The notes under the pieces were generated by a model. That model saw only the letters and a program-made list of their open reading frames with translations, did no database searches and was not told the origin of the DNA. The position numbers and the translations under genes are program-made. Positions 39,420-48,822 of a DNA stretch of 64,000 nucleotides are shown here, piece by piece (position 1 is the first letter of the stretch; each line of letters opens with the position of its first letter). This stretch comes from Clostridia bacterium (GTDB lineage: Bacteria; Bacillota; Clostridia; Lutisporales; Lutisporaceae), in NCBI GenBank assembly GCA_035628995.1, contig DASPIR010000030.1, positions 111,824-175,823 on the forward strand, read 5' to 3'.

Positions 39420-40627
39420 TCGTATCTTAAAGCTTCTATCGGATCAAGCTTTGCAGCTTTGTTCGCAGGATACAGTCCGAAGAATATACCTACTGCTGAG
39501 GAGAAGCCGAAAGCCAATAGTATTACTCCGGGTGATACACCAAGAGGTATATTTATTGCTTTGCCAACAACGAAGCCCAAGAGTATGCCCAGCGTCATTC
39601 CTATTGTCCCGCCGATAAGGCAGAGTATAAGGGACTCAGTGAGGAACTGGAGCATAATGTCCTTGTTCTTGGCGCCCAGCGCCTTTCTGATACCTATTTC
39701 TCTGGTTCTTTCCGTTACAGATACCAACATAATATTCATAACTCCTATGCCGCCTACTATAAGCGAGATACCTGCAATTGCCCCTATTACCATTGTAAAT
39801 ATATTAAGTACATTGTTTAACATATCCAGCTGCTTGAAGCCTTCTTCGGCAGCATATTTCCCTTCGTTTCTGTGGGATTGTTCAAGCAAACGCACTATCT
39901 TAGTGGCTATTTCTTTTGAGTTATCCATGCTGGTCAGCATAACTGAGAAAAATGTAATTTTTGAATCCGGAAGAACTCTTTCGCTTATGGTAATCGGCGT
40001 ATAGCCTGTGCCGGGATAGTTGTCTCCGAACATTGCTGCCATACCGCCGCTGGCACTTTCAGTTACACCTATTACCGTCAAGTTGGTATTATTATCTCTG
40101 ACAGTTACCTTGACCTTTTCTCCTATTGCTTTCTCTGGATTCTTAAAGAGTTTTGTAGCTGTAATTTCATCAATGACTATAACGTTTCTTGCAGTTTCGA
40201 CATCGCGTTCATTCAGGAACCTGCCTGCCAGCATATCTACAGGCATTAACTTATCAAAGTCCTGGGTTACACCATCGATTTCAGCAAATTTCGTATCCTT
40301 TTCTGTCTTTATATTCCCCATGTCGCCTGCAGCAGGTACTACAGAGGTGACTTCAGGGATTTTCGCTTTTATAAGCTCAGCATCCTTAAGTGTGAGGTAA
40401 TCTCTATCCTCGATATCATTATTTGTTGATTTGACATTAATATTAATTACATTGGTGCCCATATCGTCAAATTCACCTACTATGGCCTGTTTGCCGCCCT
40501 GGCCTATTGACACTATGGTTATAACTGATGAAATACCTATTATTATACCAAGCATAGTAAGGAAGGAACGCATTTTATTCGATCTAACGCTTTGGAGGGC
40601 TGAGATGAAGCTTTCCATTAGGTTCAT
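39416..40627 (-). CDS. MacB/FtsX-type ABC transporter permease
   Basis: 403 residues with four membrane segments: one at about 20-45, then three in the last 130 residues. MRSFLTMLGIIIGISSVI, GGIGVMNIMLVSVTERTREIGIRKALGA and the terminal LYPANKAAKLDPIEALRYE are hallmarks of the MacB family. The large outside domain lies between. Start ATG at 40627 overlaps the ATPase stop by four bases. Its stop lies within a repeat hairpin, so the final residues were probably set by that element. Acts with the ATPase and the HlyD-like adaptor. Confidence 0.94.
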   Translation of the reverse strand: MNLMESFISALQSVRSNKMRSFLTMLGIIIGISSVITIVSIGQGGKQAIVGEFDDMGTNVININVKSTNNDIEDRDYLTLKDAELIKAKIPEVTSVVPAAGDMGNIKTEKDTKFAEIDGVTQDFDKLMPVDMLAGRFLNERDVETARNVIVIDEITATKLFKNPEKAIGEKVKVTVRDNNTNLTVIGVTESASGGMAAMFGDNYPGTGYTPITISERVLPDSKITFFSVMLTSMDNSKEIATKIVRLLEQSHRNEGKYAAEEGFKQLDMLNNVLNIFTMVIGAIAGISLIVGGIGVMNIMLVSVTERTREIGIRKALGAKNKDIMLQFLTESLILCLIGGTIGMTLGILLGFVVGKAINIPLGVSPGVILLAFGFSSAVGIFFGLYPANKAAKLDPIEALRYE

Positions 40628-41334
40628 GCTGTTATCCCTCCTCTGATTATTCTGTTCTCTACCTGTTTGTCGGATATGATGCTGCCATCCCTGAATACCA
40701 CAGCTCTCTTGGTATGCTGTGCTATATCCTGCTCGTGAGTTACCATTACTATAGTAACACCCTCGTTGTTCAGTCCTTCAAATATACCCATTATTTCTTC
40801 GCTGGACTTCGTGTCCAGGTTTCCTGTAGGTTCGTCAGCCAGTATTATTGCCGGGTCGTTTACAAGAGATCTTGCAATGGCAACTCTTTGCTTCTGACCG
40901 CCGGAAAGCTCATTAGGCCTGTGATGCATTCTATCACCTAAGCCTACTCTCTCGAGGGCAGCTTTTGCTTTCTTTACTCTTTCAGCACTCGGCATACCTG
41001 CATAAACCATTGGAAGCTCTACGTTTCCTAATGCTGTTAGCCTTGGAAGCAGGTTAAAGGCCTGAAATACAAAGCCTATCTTTTTATTTCTTATTGCTGC
41101 AAGCTCGTTGCCATTAAGAGTGGAGACATCCACATCATCCAGTATATATTTGCCGTCTGTCAGCCTATCGAGACATCCAAGGATGTTCATTAGTGTTGAC
41201 TTGCCGGAGCCGGAGGCACCCATTACAGCCACATACTCGTTTTTTTCTATTTCAAGGTTTATCTCCTTTAAAGCTTCAACCTGTATTACACCTGTATCAT
41301 AAATCTTCTTAAGGTTCTCAACTCTTATTATCAC
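40624..41334 (-). CDS. MacB-type ABC transporter ATPase (LolD-like)
   Basis: 236 residues. GTG start at 41334 with AGGGGG eight bases upstream. Walker A is GASGSGKST; the Q-loop is FQAFNLLPRLTALGNVELP; the signature is LSGGQKQRVAIARSL; Walker B is ILADEPTGNLD, then VTHEQDIA. These are standard for the LolD/MacB group. It overlaps the adaptor gene by 17 bases and the permease by four, so the three are one translational unit. Confidence 0.96.
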   Translation of the reverse strand: MIIRVENLKKIYDTGVIQVEALKEINLEIEKNEYVAVMGASGSGKSTLMNILGCLDRLTDGKYILDDVDVSTLNGNELAAIRNKKIGFVFQAFNLLPRLTALGNVELPMVYAGMPSAERVKKAKAALERVGLGDRMHHRPNELSGGQKQRVAIARSLVNDPAIILADEPTGNLDTKSSEEIMGIFEGLNNEGVTIVMVTHEQDIAQHTKRAVVFRDGSIISDKQVENRIIRGGITA

Positions 41335-42628
41335 TATTTTTACCCCCTGACTGCTTAACCGGGTCTCCGTCCTTAAGTGTCGTAGGTGGGTTCTTTATAT
41401 ACTGGTCACCTACTTTTATACCCTCTAATATTTGTACGTCGAAATCTGTCTCAAGGCCTGTCTTTACAAACCTTTGCACTGCTTTGTTCTTTTCAACTGT
41501 AAAGATATATTTTTTGCCATCCTTATCCTCGAGAACGGATTCAAAGCTGACTGCTACAGCGTCCAGGCTCTCCTTAAGTGTAATGTCTATATCAGCTTCA
41601 TAGCCGACTTTAACTTTTTCATCTGGATTGTCGAGTGTCACTTCAAGTTCAACCTTCGGTTCCTTGTTAGTCCCTTCCAAAGTTATGACTGCTGCATCTC
41701 CTATGTCTGTTACCGTACCTGTATACTCTTTATCTATGCCTTTTACTTTGATAACGGCCTTTTGACCCTCAACTACGCTTACTGCATCATACTGGCTTAC
41801 CTGGATCTTTACTTTATATTGTGAAAGGTCATATATCTTTACGGTACTGTTTTCCATAGTAGGGTACTGGTTGTTTTGCACATCTAGCTGCACTACCTTG
41901 CCGTTTATACTGGATTTAATAGTGCTTTTTTCGATTTTATCCTTAATATTTGCTATATCAGCCTTTGAATCTTCTACTTGGCTTCTTTTCTCTTTAATCT
42001 GATCGCTATTGCTAGTACCGAAGTCTTTTAAAGAGGTCTTGGCATTATCAAGCTGCATCGTAGATAGTTCCATTTTATTTTTGAATTCATTCATTGTTTT
42101 AAGTGATGTTTCAAAGTCTTCTTTAGAGACTGCTCCGCTTTCGTAGAGCACACTATCCTGGTCATATTTTCTCTTTGCTTGATTGTAGTTGGTTTCTGCG
42201 CTGGCAAGCTCTATCTCAGCTGTTCTTACTGCATTCTCAAGAGTTTTTTTGTTGTTTTTGCTGCCGCTGGTCAAAAGCCTCTGAAGGTCAAGATTTGAAA
42301 GCTCCAATGCCAATTCATACTTCTTCAACTGATATTCACTGTCTGTGGAGTCTACTCTAAGTACTGCGTCACCGGCTTTAACATCCGCACCCTCTTGCAC
42401 ATATATCTCAAGGACTTTTTGTTGAGTCGGCAGTGAAATTTCCTCTTTGCCTGCAGCTTCGATGTTGCCTGTTACTGAGATTGTCTGAGAAAGATTTTTC
42501 GTTTCTATCTTACCAATATCTACCTCTTTCACCTTGTCTTTGCCTGAAGTTATTATCCTTACAGCACCTAAAACTACTACTATAAGCACAATAGATGCTA
42601 TGATAATCAATTTTTTTCTGTCCTTCAT
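41318..42628 (-). CDS. HlyD/MacA-type periplasmic adaptor (membrane fusion) protein
   Basis: 436 residues from the ATG at 42628 (GAAGGGAG upstream). One N-terminal membrane segment (KLIIIASIVLIVVVLGAVRI). A lipoyl/biotinyl half-motif follows at LSQTISVTGNIEA and at VLEIYVQEGADVKAGDAVLRV, then a coiled-coil hairpin at about 110-230, and the beta-barrel and C-terminal domains (QNNQYPTMENSTVKIYDLS, DKEYTGTVTDIGDAAV). In Gram-positive relatives such proteins join MacB-like pumps for peptides, lantibiotics or wall compounds. The substrate is unknown; a TolC-like partner is encoded at 34336. Confidence 0.92.
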   Translation of the reverse strand: MKDRKKLIIIASIVLIVVVLGAVRIITSGKDKVKEVDIGKIETKNLSQTISVTGNIEAAGKEEISLPTQQKVLEIYVQEGADVKAGDAVLRVDSTDSEYQLKKYELALELSNLDLQRLLTSGSKNNKKTLENAVRTAEIELASAETNYNQAKRKYDQDSVLYESGAVSKEDFETSLKTMNEFKNKMELSTMQLDNAKTSLKDFGTSNSDQIKEKRSQVEDSKADIANIKDKIEKSTIKSSINGKVVQLDVQNNQYPTMENSTVKIYDLSQYKVKIQVSQYDAVSVVEGQKAVIKVKGIDKEYTGTVTDIGDAAVITLEGTNKEPKVELEVTLDNPDEKVKVGYEADIDITLKESLDAVAVSFESVLEDKDGKKYIFTVEKNKAVQRFVKTGLETDFDVQILEGIKVGDQYIKNPPTTLKDGDPVKQSGGKNSDNKS

Positions 42629-42979
42629 TTTTATTCTCCCTTCTATGCATTTCGCGAAAAACATTTTAAATTCTTAATTCAAATTTCGCGTAAATGTTTC
42701 CTTTTCTCTCTACACATATTCTATACGTATAAAAAGCAAAAAAGTTTTATAAAATTTCTATAAGATAAAATAAAAAAAATACGAGCGGCTCGAACATACT
42801 ATATCATTATATAGCTTATGAGTATGGCACACAAGGCACATTATGTAAATCTGAATTGCAAGTTTTTGGATAGTATTATACAATAGTAGTATGGAATGCC
42901 ATATTGAACGCACAAAAGTATTCCTGTTGGGTAGTGTGCGAATTCAATAACAGCTAAGGAAACTTTTTGCGAAATCTGA
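42629..42979. other. Divergent intergenic region
   Basis: An A+T-rich 351-base gap between the adaptor gene and the TPR gene. TTTCGCG occurs at about 42650 and about 42692. A promoter for the TPR gene is at 42856-42884. Nothing else convincing. Confidence 0.55.
42856..42884 (+). promoter_or_regulatory. Candidate promoter of the TPR gene
   Basis: TTGCAA, 17 bases, TACAAT. The leader would be about 90 bases. Confidence 0.5.
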
Positions 42980-44560
42980 ATGAACAATACTAAGGATATT
43001 TCGCAAAACGTATGGGAGGTGGTAAAGCTGTTCAAACTTAACTTTGAAAAAACGGCAATATTTGTGTTAATACTGATTTTGTGTATTTCTACGGCTAATA
43101 TTTACAGCCAGTTCATCAGTACGTTTATAGATCGTAGAGATAAAAATGAGATTCACACAAGTATTACCCCAAATTTCAGCTTTCCCGGAATGCTCTTAAA
43201 GGTTGACCAGCTATATAAGGAGAGCATGTATAAGGAGGCTCAGAATGAATATCTTAAGCTTACGAGCAAACCCGATCTGAGCCCCCAGCAGAAGGCTACA
43301 GTCTATTTTAAGTTGGGAGTATGCAACTACAAGCTTGAGGAATATGACAAGGCCAGAGACAGTTTTTTGAAAGCTGCTGAATATAATTCCAATGATCCAG
43401 TTGCTTATAATAATGCTGCTGTATGCTCCTTCTACCTCAATGAAATGGGAAAGGCTGAGGAGCTCCAGAAGAGGGCAATTGCAACTCTTCAAGTTGTTGA
43501 ATATTACTATAATCTTGCAAGAATATATGAAGCTTCGGGACGATATATCGACGCTGCAAAATACTATACCGCAGTGGTCAGGGGAGAAGAGAACATAACC
43601 ATTGATGATAGTATTGATCCAGTCCGAATTAAAAACAAGCTAATGAAGCTTTTGTCAGATTTGAGCAATGCAGAAGAGTTTTCCAAAGATTTGATGATTG
43701 CACTTAGGCTTAAGGATACAAGAGAAGTGTTCGTTATAGCTGATACTGATATGGACATAAAGGATAAGAATTTTCAATGGCGTATACAAAACGAAAATGG
43801 GATAAATAAGCTTTATTGCTCTTATGATAGAGAAAAGTCAGATCCATATAATCTAATTGACTCTCTGCAATGGACCGTAAGTAGTGGCGGAAGGGCAGTC
43901 TTCACTGGTAAAAAAGATGACTTCTCACTTTCACTTGGTGCGGGAGATAACTACATTGTATATCTTGATATTGATTATGACAGTAATAGGCAAGCAAGAA
44001 GCTATGTAGATGTAACTAGAAACAATGGCATGTATTCCAACCCAACCACGAATCCCTCAAATGCGAAATGCAAATATTATGAGTTTGCAGCATATGAACA
44101 GGTTTTCGAAAAGAATTTCAAAATCAGCAGTAATGGGTATGTTGACAGGTTCAATGCAAAGTGGGGCAAGGACAACATCGAGACAAAGGTTATGGATAAG
44201 GATTTCATAGATGCTCAAAGTGCCTTGTATATTAAGAATACCACAGGTAAAAATGCAGGAATATGGGCGGACTTATCCTCGTTGCTAAATGACAAGCAGT
44301 TGAAAGGCAGGACAATAGGTATTAAGTTTTATGCCAGGAAGATTTCAAGCAATGCGGATTTGGATGTGAGTATTAGAACCAAAACCGGAAAGGTATATAA
44401 TAAGAACACACCCAGAGAATATGAACTCGATTATAAGTGGAAACGGTTTGGTGTTGATGTGCTGATACCAGAAAATGCAGATGGTTTGACTATAAGTTTC
44501 AGGACAAACCCTGGAGAAGAAATTAAAATTGATGGTTTTATTATCAGTATAGTGAGATAA
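42980..44560 (+). CDS. Membrane-anchored TPR protein with a carbohydrate-binding-like C-terminus
   Basis: 526 residues. A short cytoplasmic N-terminus, one membrane segment at about 26-44, TPR-like helices at about 68-200 (LYKESMYKEAQNEYLKLT; GVCNYKLEEYDKARDSFLKA; AAVCSFYLNEMGKAEELQKR), and a beta-sandwich at about 375-526 that resembles a carbohydrate-binding module (ADLSSLLNDKQLKGRTIGIK; EYELDYKWKRFGVDVLIP; ISFRTNPGEEIKIDGFII). No name is known to me. The start is uncertain: no good ribosome site precedes the ATG at 42980 (AAGGA is 19 bases away). It could assist assembly or glycan handling at the cell surface; this is inference from its position between exporter and S-layer genes. Confidence 0.7.
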   Translation: MNNTKDISQNVWEVVKLFKLNFEKTAIFVLILILCISTANIYSQFISTFIDRRDKNEIHTSITPNFSFPGMLLKVDQLYKESMYKEAQNEYLKLTSKPDLSPQQKATVYFKLGVCNYKLEEYDKARDSFLKAAEYNSNDPVAYNNAAVCSFYLNEMGKAEELQKRAIATLQVVEYYYNLARIYEASGRYIDAAKYYTAVVRGEENITIDDSIDPVRIKNKLMKLLSDLSNAEEFSKDLMIALRLKDTREVFVIADTDMDIKDKNFQWRIQNENGINKLYCSYDREKSDPYNLIDSLQWTVSSGGRAVFTGKKDDFSLSLGAGDNYIVYLDIDYDSNRQARSYVDVTRNNGMYSNPTTNPSNAKCKYYEFAAYEQVFEKNFKISSNGYVDRFNAKWGKDNIETKVMDKDFIDAQSALYIKNTTGKNAGIWADLSSLLNDKQLKGRTIGIKFYARKISSNADLDVSIRTKTGKVYNKNTPREYELDYKWKRFGVDVLIPENADGLTISFRTNPGEEIKIDGFIISIVR

Positions 44561-44561
44561 A

Positions 44562-44589
44562 AAAAGGATGAGCAATTGCTCATCCTTTT
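44562..44589. terminator. Terminator shared by the TPR gene and SLP-2
   Basis: Perfect palindrome AAAAGGATGAGCA with its complement, A run before and T run after. Close in sequence to the SLP-1 terminator at 13328. Confidence 0.9.
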
Positions 44590-44601
44590 CATTTTGTTAA
44601 A

Positions 44602-47600
44602 TTATTGAACGTCAGCTAAGTCAGTGTGGAGGAAGAAGAGAACTACTGAACCTCTTACTACAACTATATCAGATACACCGTCAATTCCTGATATCTTAGC
44701 TTCTTTATTAGCGTCTACTATTGCTCCGGTTCTTGTACCGTCAGCTTCTGTAACTACTACTATGTCGCCTGCTTTTATGTCTTCATAATCGAAGAAGAAG
44801 TCAGTTCCATCTTTGTCGATGTCAATATCATCTTCAACGATACCCTTGAATGTATACTTGAGGCCGCCTGTTACTGTTACAGTATAATTTTCACCAGCAG
44901 CCAATACAGCTGTAGGTATAGCATATTCAGTTCCGCCTATAGTTACATCTGTTGTATTGCTGTAAACTGCGAATTCTGATTCATTCTGATCTGCTGCATC
45001 GATAGCTTTAATGCTGAAGCCTGTGTTTGTTGTGCCATAAGTTACGCCTGTTACTGTAGTTACGTCTTCGTTAGTGTATACTTTGAATGTAGCACCGTTA
45101 ACAACCTTTACGCCTGTTACGTAGTTGCCGATTCCTACTACATCAGTACCAACAAAGTCATATACTTCTTCATTGAGTTCTGCATCCATCTTGTTTCCTG
45201 CTATGTCTTTAGGCATTTCTTTTACAATTAAAGTATATACGTTATCGGATTCGAGTATCTTGCCACTTGCAAGTGTTATTGTTACTTTATTGTCCTTCAA
45301 TCCGAATGTGTTTGAAACACTTACTGACTGTGTATCACCATCTTCATCTTCGTAAGATATTGCCCACTTACCTGCAGTTGACATGTTCTCGTTGAATTTA
45401 ACTTCTATTGTTGTTCTGTTTATTGCTTTTACAGAGTCAATAAATGGAGCGTCTTCATCTTCGAGTTCTGCCTGGAGGTATGTTACTGCATTATTGTTTT
45501 CTTCGTCAGAATCTACAACTGTTTCACCATGGAAACCAGCAAGCTTATCGGTTAATACGAGGAAGTACTCTTCGTCAACTTCCATTTCGTCATCTGCTGT
45601 CAAAGTAACTAATGTCTTGTCATCATCGTCTACTTCGATTGTGAAGTCAATTCCGTTGTCGGATACTTCGTCGTTAGCTGGGTTGATAAGTTCAACTTTT
45701 CCGCTGAACTGAAGTTCGAATGTGTAAACATCTGTCTGATCCCATGTATCTAATTCGATATCATCAGCAGCTTCTGTTGTTGATGAGAATTCGATGCCGT
45801 CAGTGTCTACATCTGCTTTGTTTCCAGCCACGTCAGTTGCAGTTGTACCAACAAGTAGTACATCTTCATCATCACCAAATGCAGGTACTGTGAATTCAAG
45901 AACTGTATCATCTTCGTTAGATGATACTGCATATACTCCTGTCACATTAGCACCGGATCCGTTGCCATCTACGTCTATCTCTATTGTTGGGTTTGAGTCA
46001 ACATCTATCGGTTCGCTGAATGTTACAACTACTATTGTGCTAGCAGTAGCTTCTACATCTTCAACTTCTGGAGCGTCTACGTCGTTATCAGTTGATGCTA
46101 CAACTATATCTGCAGTTACATCAACAAGTACATTACCAGCTATGTCCTTAACTCCATTAATTGTCAATTCATATTCTGTGTTTCCATTCATTTCTTCTGT
46201 TGTGAGTGTCACTGTCTTTGCATCTGCATTATATTTAGCTTCGCTTGGAGTTCCGATGTTGCCGTCGATCGCGTAGTTAACTACGTCTTCAGCTGAAGCT
46301 TCATCTAGTTCTTTGCTGAATGTTACTACAATTTCTGTGTTGCTCTTAGTTACAACATTTTCTATTGTAGCAACCATGTTAACATCTTCTTTATCAAATG
46401 TTTCCTGATCATCTTCTGGCTTAGCCATTGTATTGCCATATTCGTCAGCTATGTTTTCAACGGTAAGCTCGTATCTGCTGTCGGCACCGAGCTTGCTTAC
46501 TGTAAGTCTTACTATGTCATTCTTTGCATTATCTGAATCTTTAAGTTCTGCTTTTTCAACAACTATGTCATTATCGATTGAGTAGTTGTTTATGTCAAGA
46601 ACTGAAGTAGCATCTATTCTGCTGTCATCGCTAAATTCAACTTCTATTATTGTGCTGGAAACATAAGTCATTCCTTCGAGTTCAGGAGCGTCTGTATCAG
46701 CTTCTGCACCGTAGAGGTTTATAGTTGTTTCTTTAGCCATCTTGTTTGCAAGTACTGAAGTATCAACTATGTTATTAACATGGAGTTCATACTTCTGGTT
46801 TTTCTTCTGTGCAGCTGTTGTAAGTTCTACTACCTTCATATCGTCATCAGCATCTTCTACTAATTTAGCTGATAATATTTCAAGTGTATCTGTAGTATTT
46901 CCTACTTCAAGCTTGTAGTTGGCTACGTTTTCTGCACTTTCCTTTGTTATTTCGTTATCATCAACGAATGTAACAATTATTCTAGTGTTAGTATCAACGA
47001 AAGTAGCGTCATTTGCTGTGTCAACTACTGGAGCCTTCTTGTCAGCCTTGGCAACGAAGCTCATGCTGTCAGACTTCATTACTACACCGTCAATGCTCTT
47101 AACGTTTGTTACTACTACTTTGTAAGTTCTGTTTGTAACAAGACCCTTTGTAACAAGTTCTACTGAGTCTCTGTCAGAATCATCTTCCCAGTTTACGCTT
47201 TCAATTGTTACGCCTTCGATTGAATAGTTAGCTTTATCAAGAGCTGTTGCAAGGTCCATACCAGTTGTAAATGTTAATACTACTCTTTCTGTATCAGTAC
47301 CTTTTACAGTGTCGATTTCTGGAACTTCTGTGCTTTTTGAAACACCTGCGAAGTTAATTGATACTGTTCCAACTGTCATTTTGTAAGCTGTACCAGCTGT
47401 CTGAGCTGCTGTTTCAAGAACTACCTGCTTAGTTCCATCAAGAACTGCTGATTTAACTTCAAGTGCAGTTGTTGTACCGTTAACAACGATTTTGTAGTTT
47501 GCTGCGTTTTCAGCAAATGCTTTTGCAACTGCTGAATCAAATTCAACTAATACTTTGTTGTTTCCGAGAACTTTTACTTCTTCTACTTTAGCTGTAGTTG

Positions 47601-48288
47601 AAGCTTCATATAAACCAGCTGCTATAGCTGCGTCTTTGTTTATCATTCCTGCATCAACCATTGCAGTTGCAAGAGTTGTTGTTGTTTCTTTTACGTTTGT
47701 CTTTAAAGCTTCAATTGTAGCAATTGCTACGTCGTTGTTTGTGAACTTAGTTACGTCAGCAACTTTTACAAGACCCTTTGAAGCTGCAAATGTCATAACG
47801 TCTGACCAAGAGAAGTCTCCAACTACTTCAGTAGTTGTCTGCTTGTAACCGAGAGCTTCAAGCATTACCTTGTAGTACTGGTTAACTGTGATTGTTTCTA
47901 ATGGATTGAACTTTCCAGCATCTGCACCAACCCAACCGAGCTGTGGATTAGCTTTGAGGTAAGCCATTATTGCTTTACCCTGAGTCCAAGTCATTGTGCC
48001 AGCGTCTGCGAAGTTTGCTGCACCTGTGAATGCCATTGCTTCGTCTTCAAGACCCTTAAGTCTTAAGAACATTATAGCTGCCTGCATTCTTGTTGTTTCT
48101 TTTGCGAGGTATTCAGGTGTTACACCAGTTGAATTATCACCCTGAAGAACTCCCATAGTCTTAAGTGCTGCTGCATCTGCGCCGATTGCTGCTGAAGTAG
48201 TAGCTGTTGTATCAGCGAATGCTGTTGTCATTGATGAGAATATCATCGCAAACGCTAACACAAGAGCAAGTATCTTCTTATTATTCAT
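44602..48288 (-). CDS. Large S-layer protein (SLP-2), inverted paralogue of SLP-1
   Basis: 1228 residues from the ATG at 48288 (TAAGGAGGA upstream); the frame extends 96 codons further but without a signal peptide. Signal peptide MNNKKILALVLAFAMIFSSM and on. SLH-like anchor at about 30-215 (TRMQAAIMFLRLKGLEDEAM; LGWVGADAGKFNP; YYKVMLEALGYKQ), then acidic Ig-like modules. Long stretches match SLP-1 nearly residue for residue, for example VDTSVLANKMAKE and LTVENIADEYGN with KPEDDQET. It ends VVRGSVVLFFLHTDLADVQ. Opposite orientation to SLP-1 with about 31 kb between them. Confidence 0.9.
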   Translation of the reverse strand: MNNKKILALVLAFAMIFSSMTTAFADTTATTSAAIGADAAALKTMGVLQGDNSTGVTPEYLAKETTRMQAAIMFLRLKGLEDEAMAFTGAANFADAGTMTWTQGKAIMAYLKANPQLGWVGADAGKFNPLETITVNQYYKVMLEALGYKQTTTEVVGDFSWSDVMTFAASKGLVKVADVTKFTNNDVAIATIEALKTNVKETTTTLATAMVDAGMINKDAAIAAGLYEASTTAKVEEVKVLGNNKVLVEFDSAVAKAFAENAANYKIVVNGTTTALEVKSAVLDGTKQVVLETAAQTAGTAYKMTVGTVSINFAGVSKSTEVPEIDTVKGTDTERVVLTFTTGMDLATALDKANYSIEGVTIESVNWEDDSDRDSVELVTKGLVTNRTYKVVVTNVKSIDGVVMKSDSMSFVAKADKKAPVVDTANDATFVDTNTRIIVTFVDDNEITKESAENVANYKLEVGNTTDTLEILSAKLVEDADDDMKVVELTTAAQKKNQKYELHVNNIVDTSVLANKMAKETTINLYGAEADTDAPELEGMTYVSSTIIEVEFSDDSRIDATSVLDINNYSIDNDIVVEKAELKDSDNAKNDIVRLTVSKLGADSRYELTVENIADEYGNTMAKPEDDQETFDKEDVNMVATIENVVTKSNTEIVVTFSKELDEASAEDVVNYAIDGNIGTPSEAKYNADAKTVTLTTEEMNGNTEYELTINGVKDIAGNVLVDVTADIVVASTDNDVDAPEVEDVEATASTIVVVTFSEPIDVDSNPTIEIDVDGNGSGANVTGVYAVSSNEDDTVLEFTVPAFGDDEDVLLVGTTATDVAGNKADVDTDGIEFSSTTEAADDIELDTWDQTDVYTFELQFSGKVELINPANDEVSDNGIDFTIEVDDDDKTLVTLTADDEMEVDEEYFLVLTDKLAGFHGETVVDSDEENNNAVTYLQAELEDEDAPFIDSVKAINRTTIEVKFNENMSTAGKWAISYEDEDGDTQSVSVSNTFGLKDNKVTITLASGKILESDNVYTLIVKEMPKDIAGNKMDAELNEEVYDFVGTDVVGIGNYVTGVKVVNGATFKVYTNEDVTTVTGVTYGTTNTGFSIKAIDAADQNESEFAVYSNTTDVTIGGTEYAIPTAVLAAGENYTVTVTGGLKYTFKGIVEDDIDIDKDGTDFFFDYEDIKAGDIVVVTEADGTRTGAIVDANKEAKISGIDGVSDIVVVRGSVVLFFLHTDLADVQ

Positions 48289-48724
48289 ACGTGTAGTTTC
48301 CTCCTTATAGATCTTTTTAGTTTGGTAATAGTTATTTGTGCAAGTACCAGTTTGTTGTTGATCAACTATTCTACGTGAACCTATACTATGCACCCCCTTT
48401 CCAGGCTGTAAGAAAAATTGATTTAAATCATCTCTGGTTAACATAATTCTACACAGTATTCGCTTTTCCTTCTTGTGTAACAGTATTGTAATCAAGTGTA
48501 ATATGCGTGTAATAAAAGTATTAGCGAAGCTGCAACAAGAATTATGTATAATGATTATGTCAACCAGTGAGTTCAAAATTATACGTCATATCTTTTCTGT
48601 CTTGCTGCACCTATTTGACGCATGAACCAACTAAGAAGTTTCATTACAGTTTTGTGACAGAGGCTGGTCCCATTTTGAACAATAGCTGTTGCTTTAAACT
48701 GATGATCCTCCGATACTTACTTAT

Positions 48725-48778
48725 GTCATTCTGAGCTTGCGAAGAATCTTAGATCCTTCACTACATACAGAATGTATT
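48725..48778. repeat. GTCATTCTGAG-type repeat, inverted pair with decayed right arm
   Basis: GTCATTCTGAGCTTGCGAAG, AATCTTA on the left; GATCCTTCACTACATACAG, AATGTAT on the right, a weaker reverse copy. Confidence 0.7.
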
Positions 48779-48822
48779 TTTTTTGCTGCAATTTCCTTTT
48801 CAAGCAGGATTTGTGCAACTTC

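Noticed and set aside
48535..48563. TTGACA on the - strand as the SLP-2 promoter
   Set aside because: No -10 box at 16-18 bases; the sequence there reads TCTTGT. The motif is only mentioned in the region description.
48289..48576. 96-codon extension of SLP-2
   Set aside because: It would place the signal peptide inside the protein; the ATG at 48288 has both signal peptide and ribosome site.
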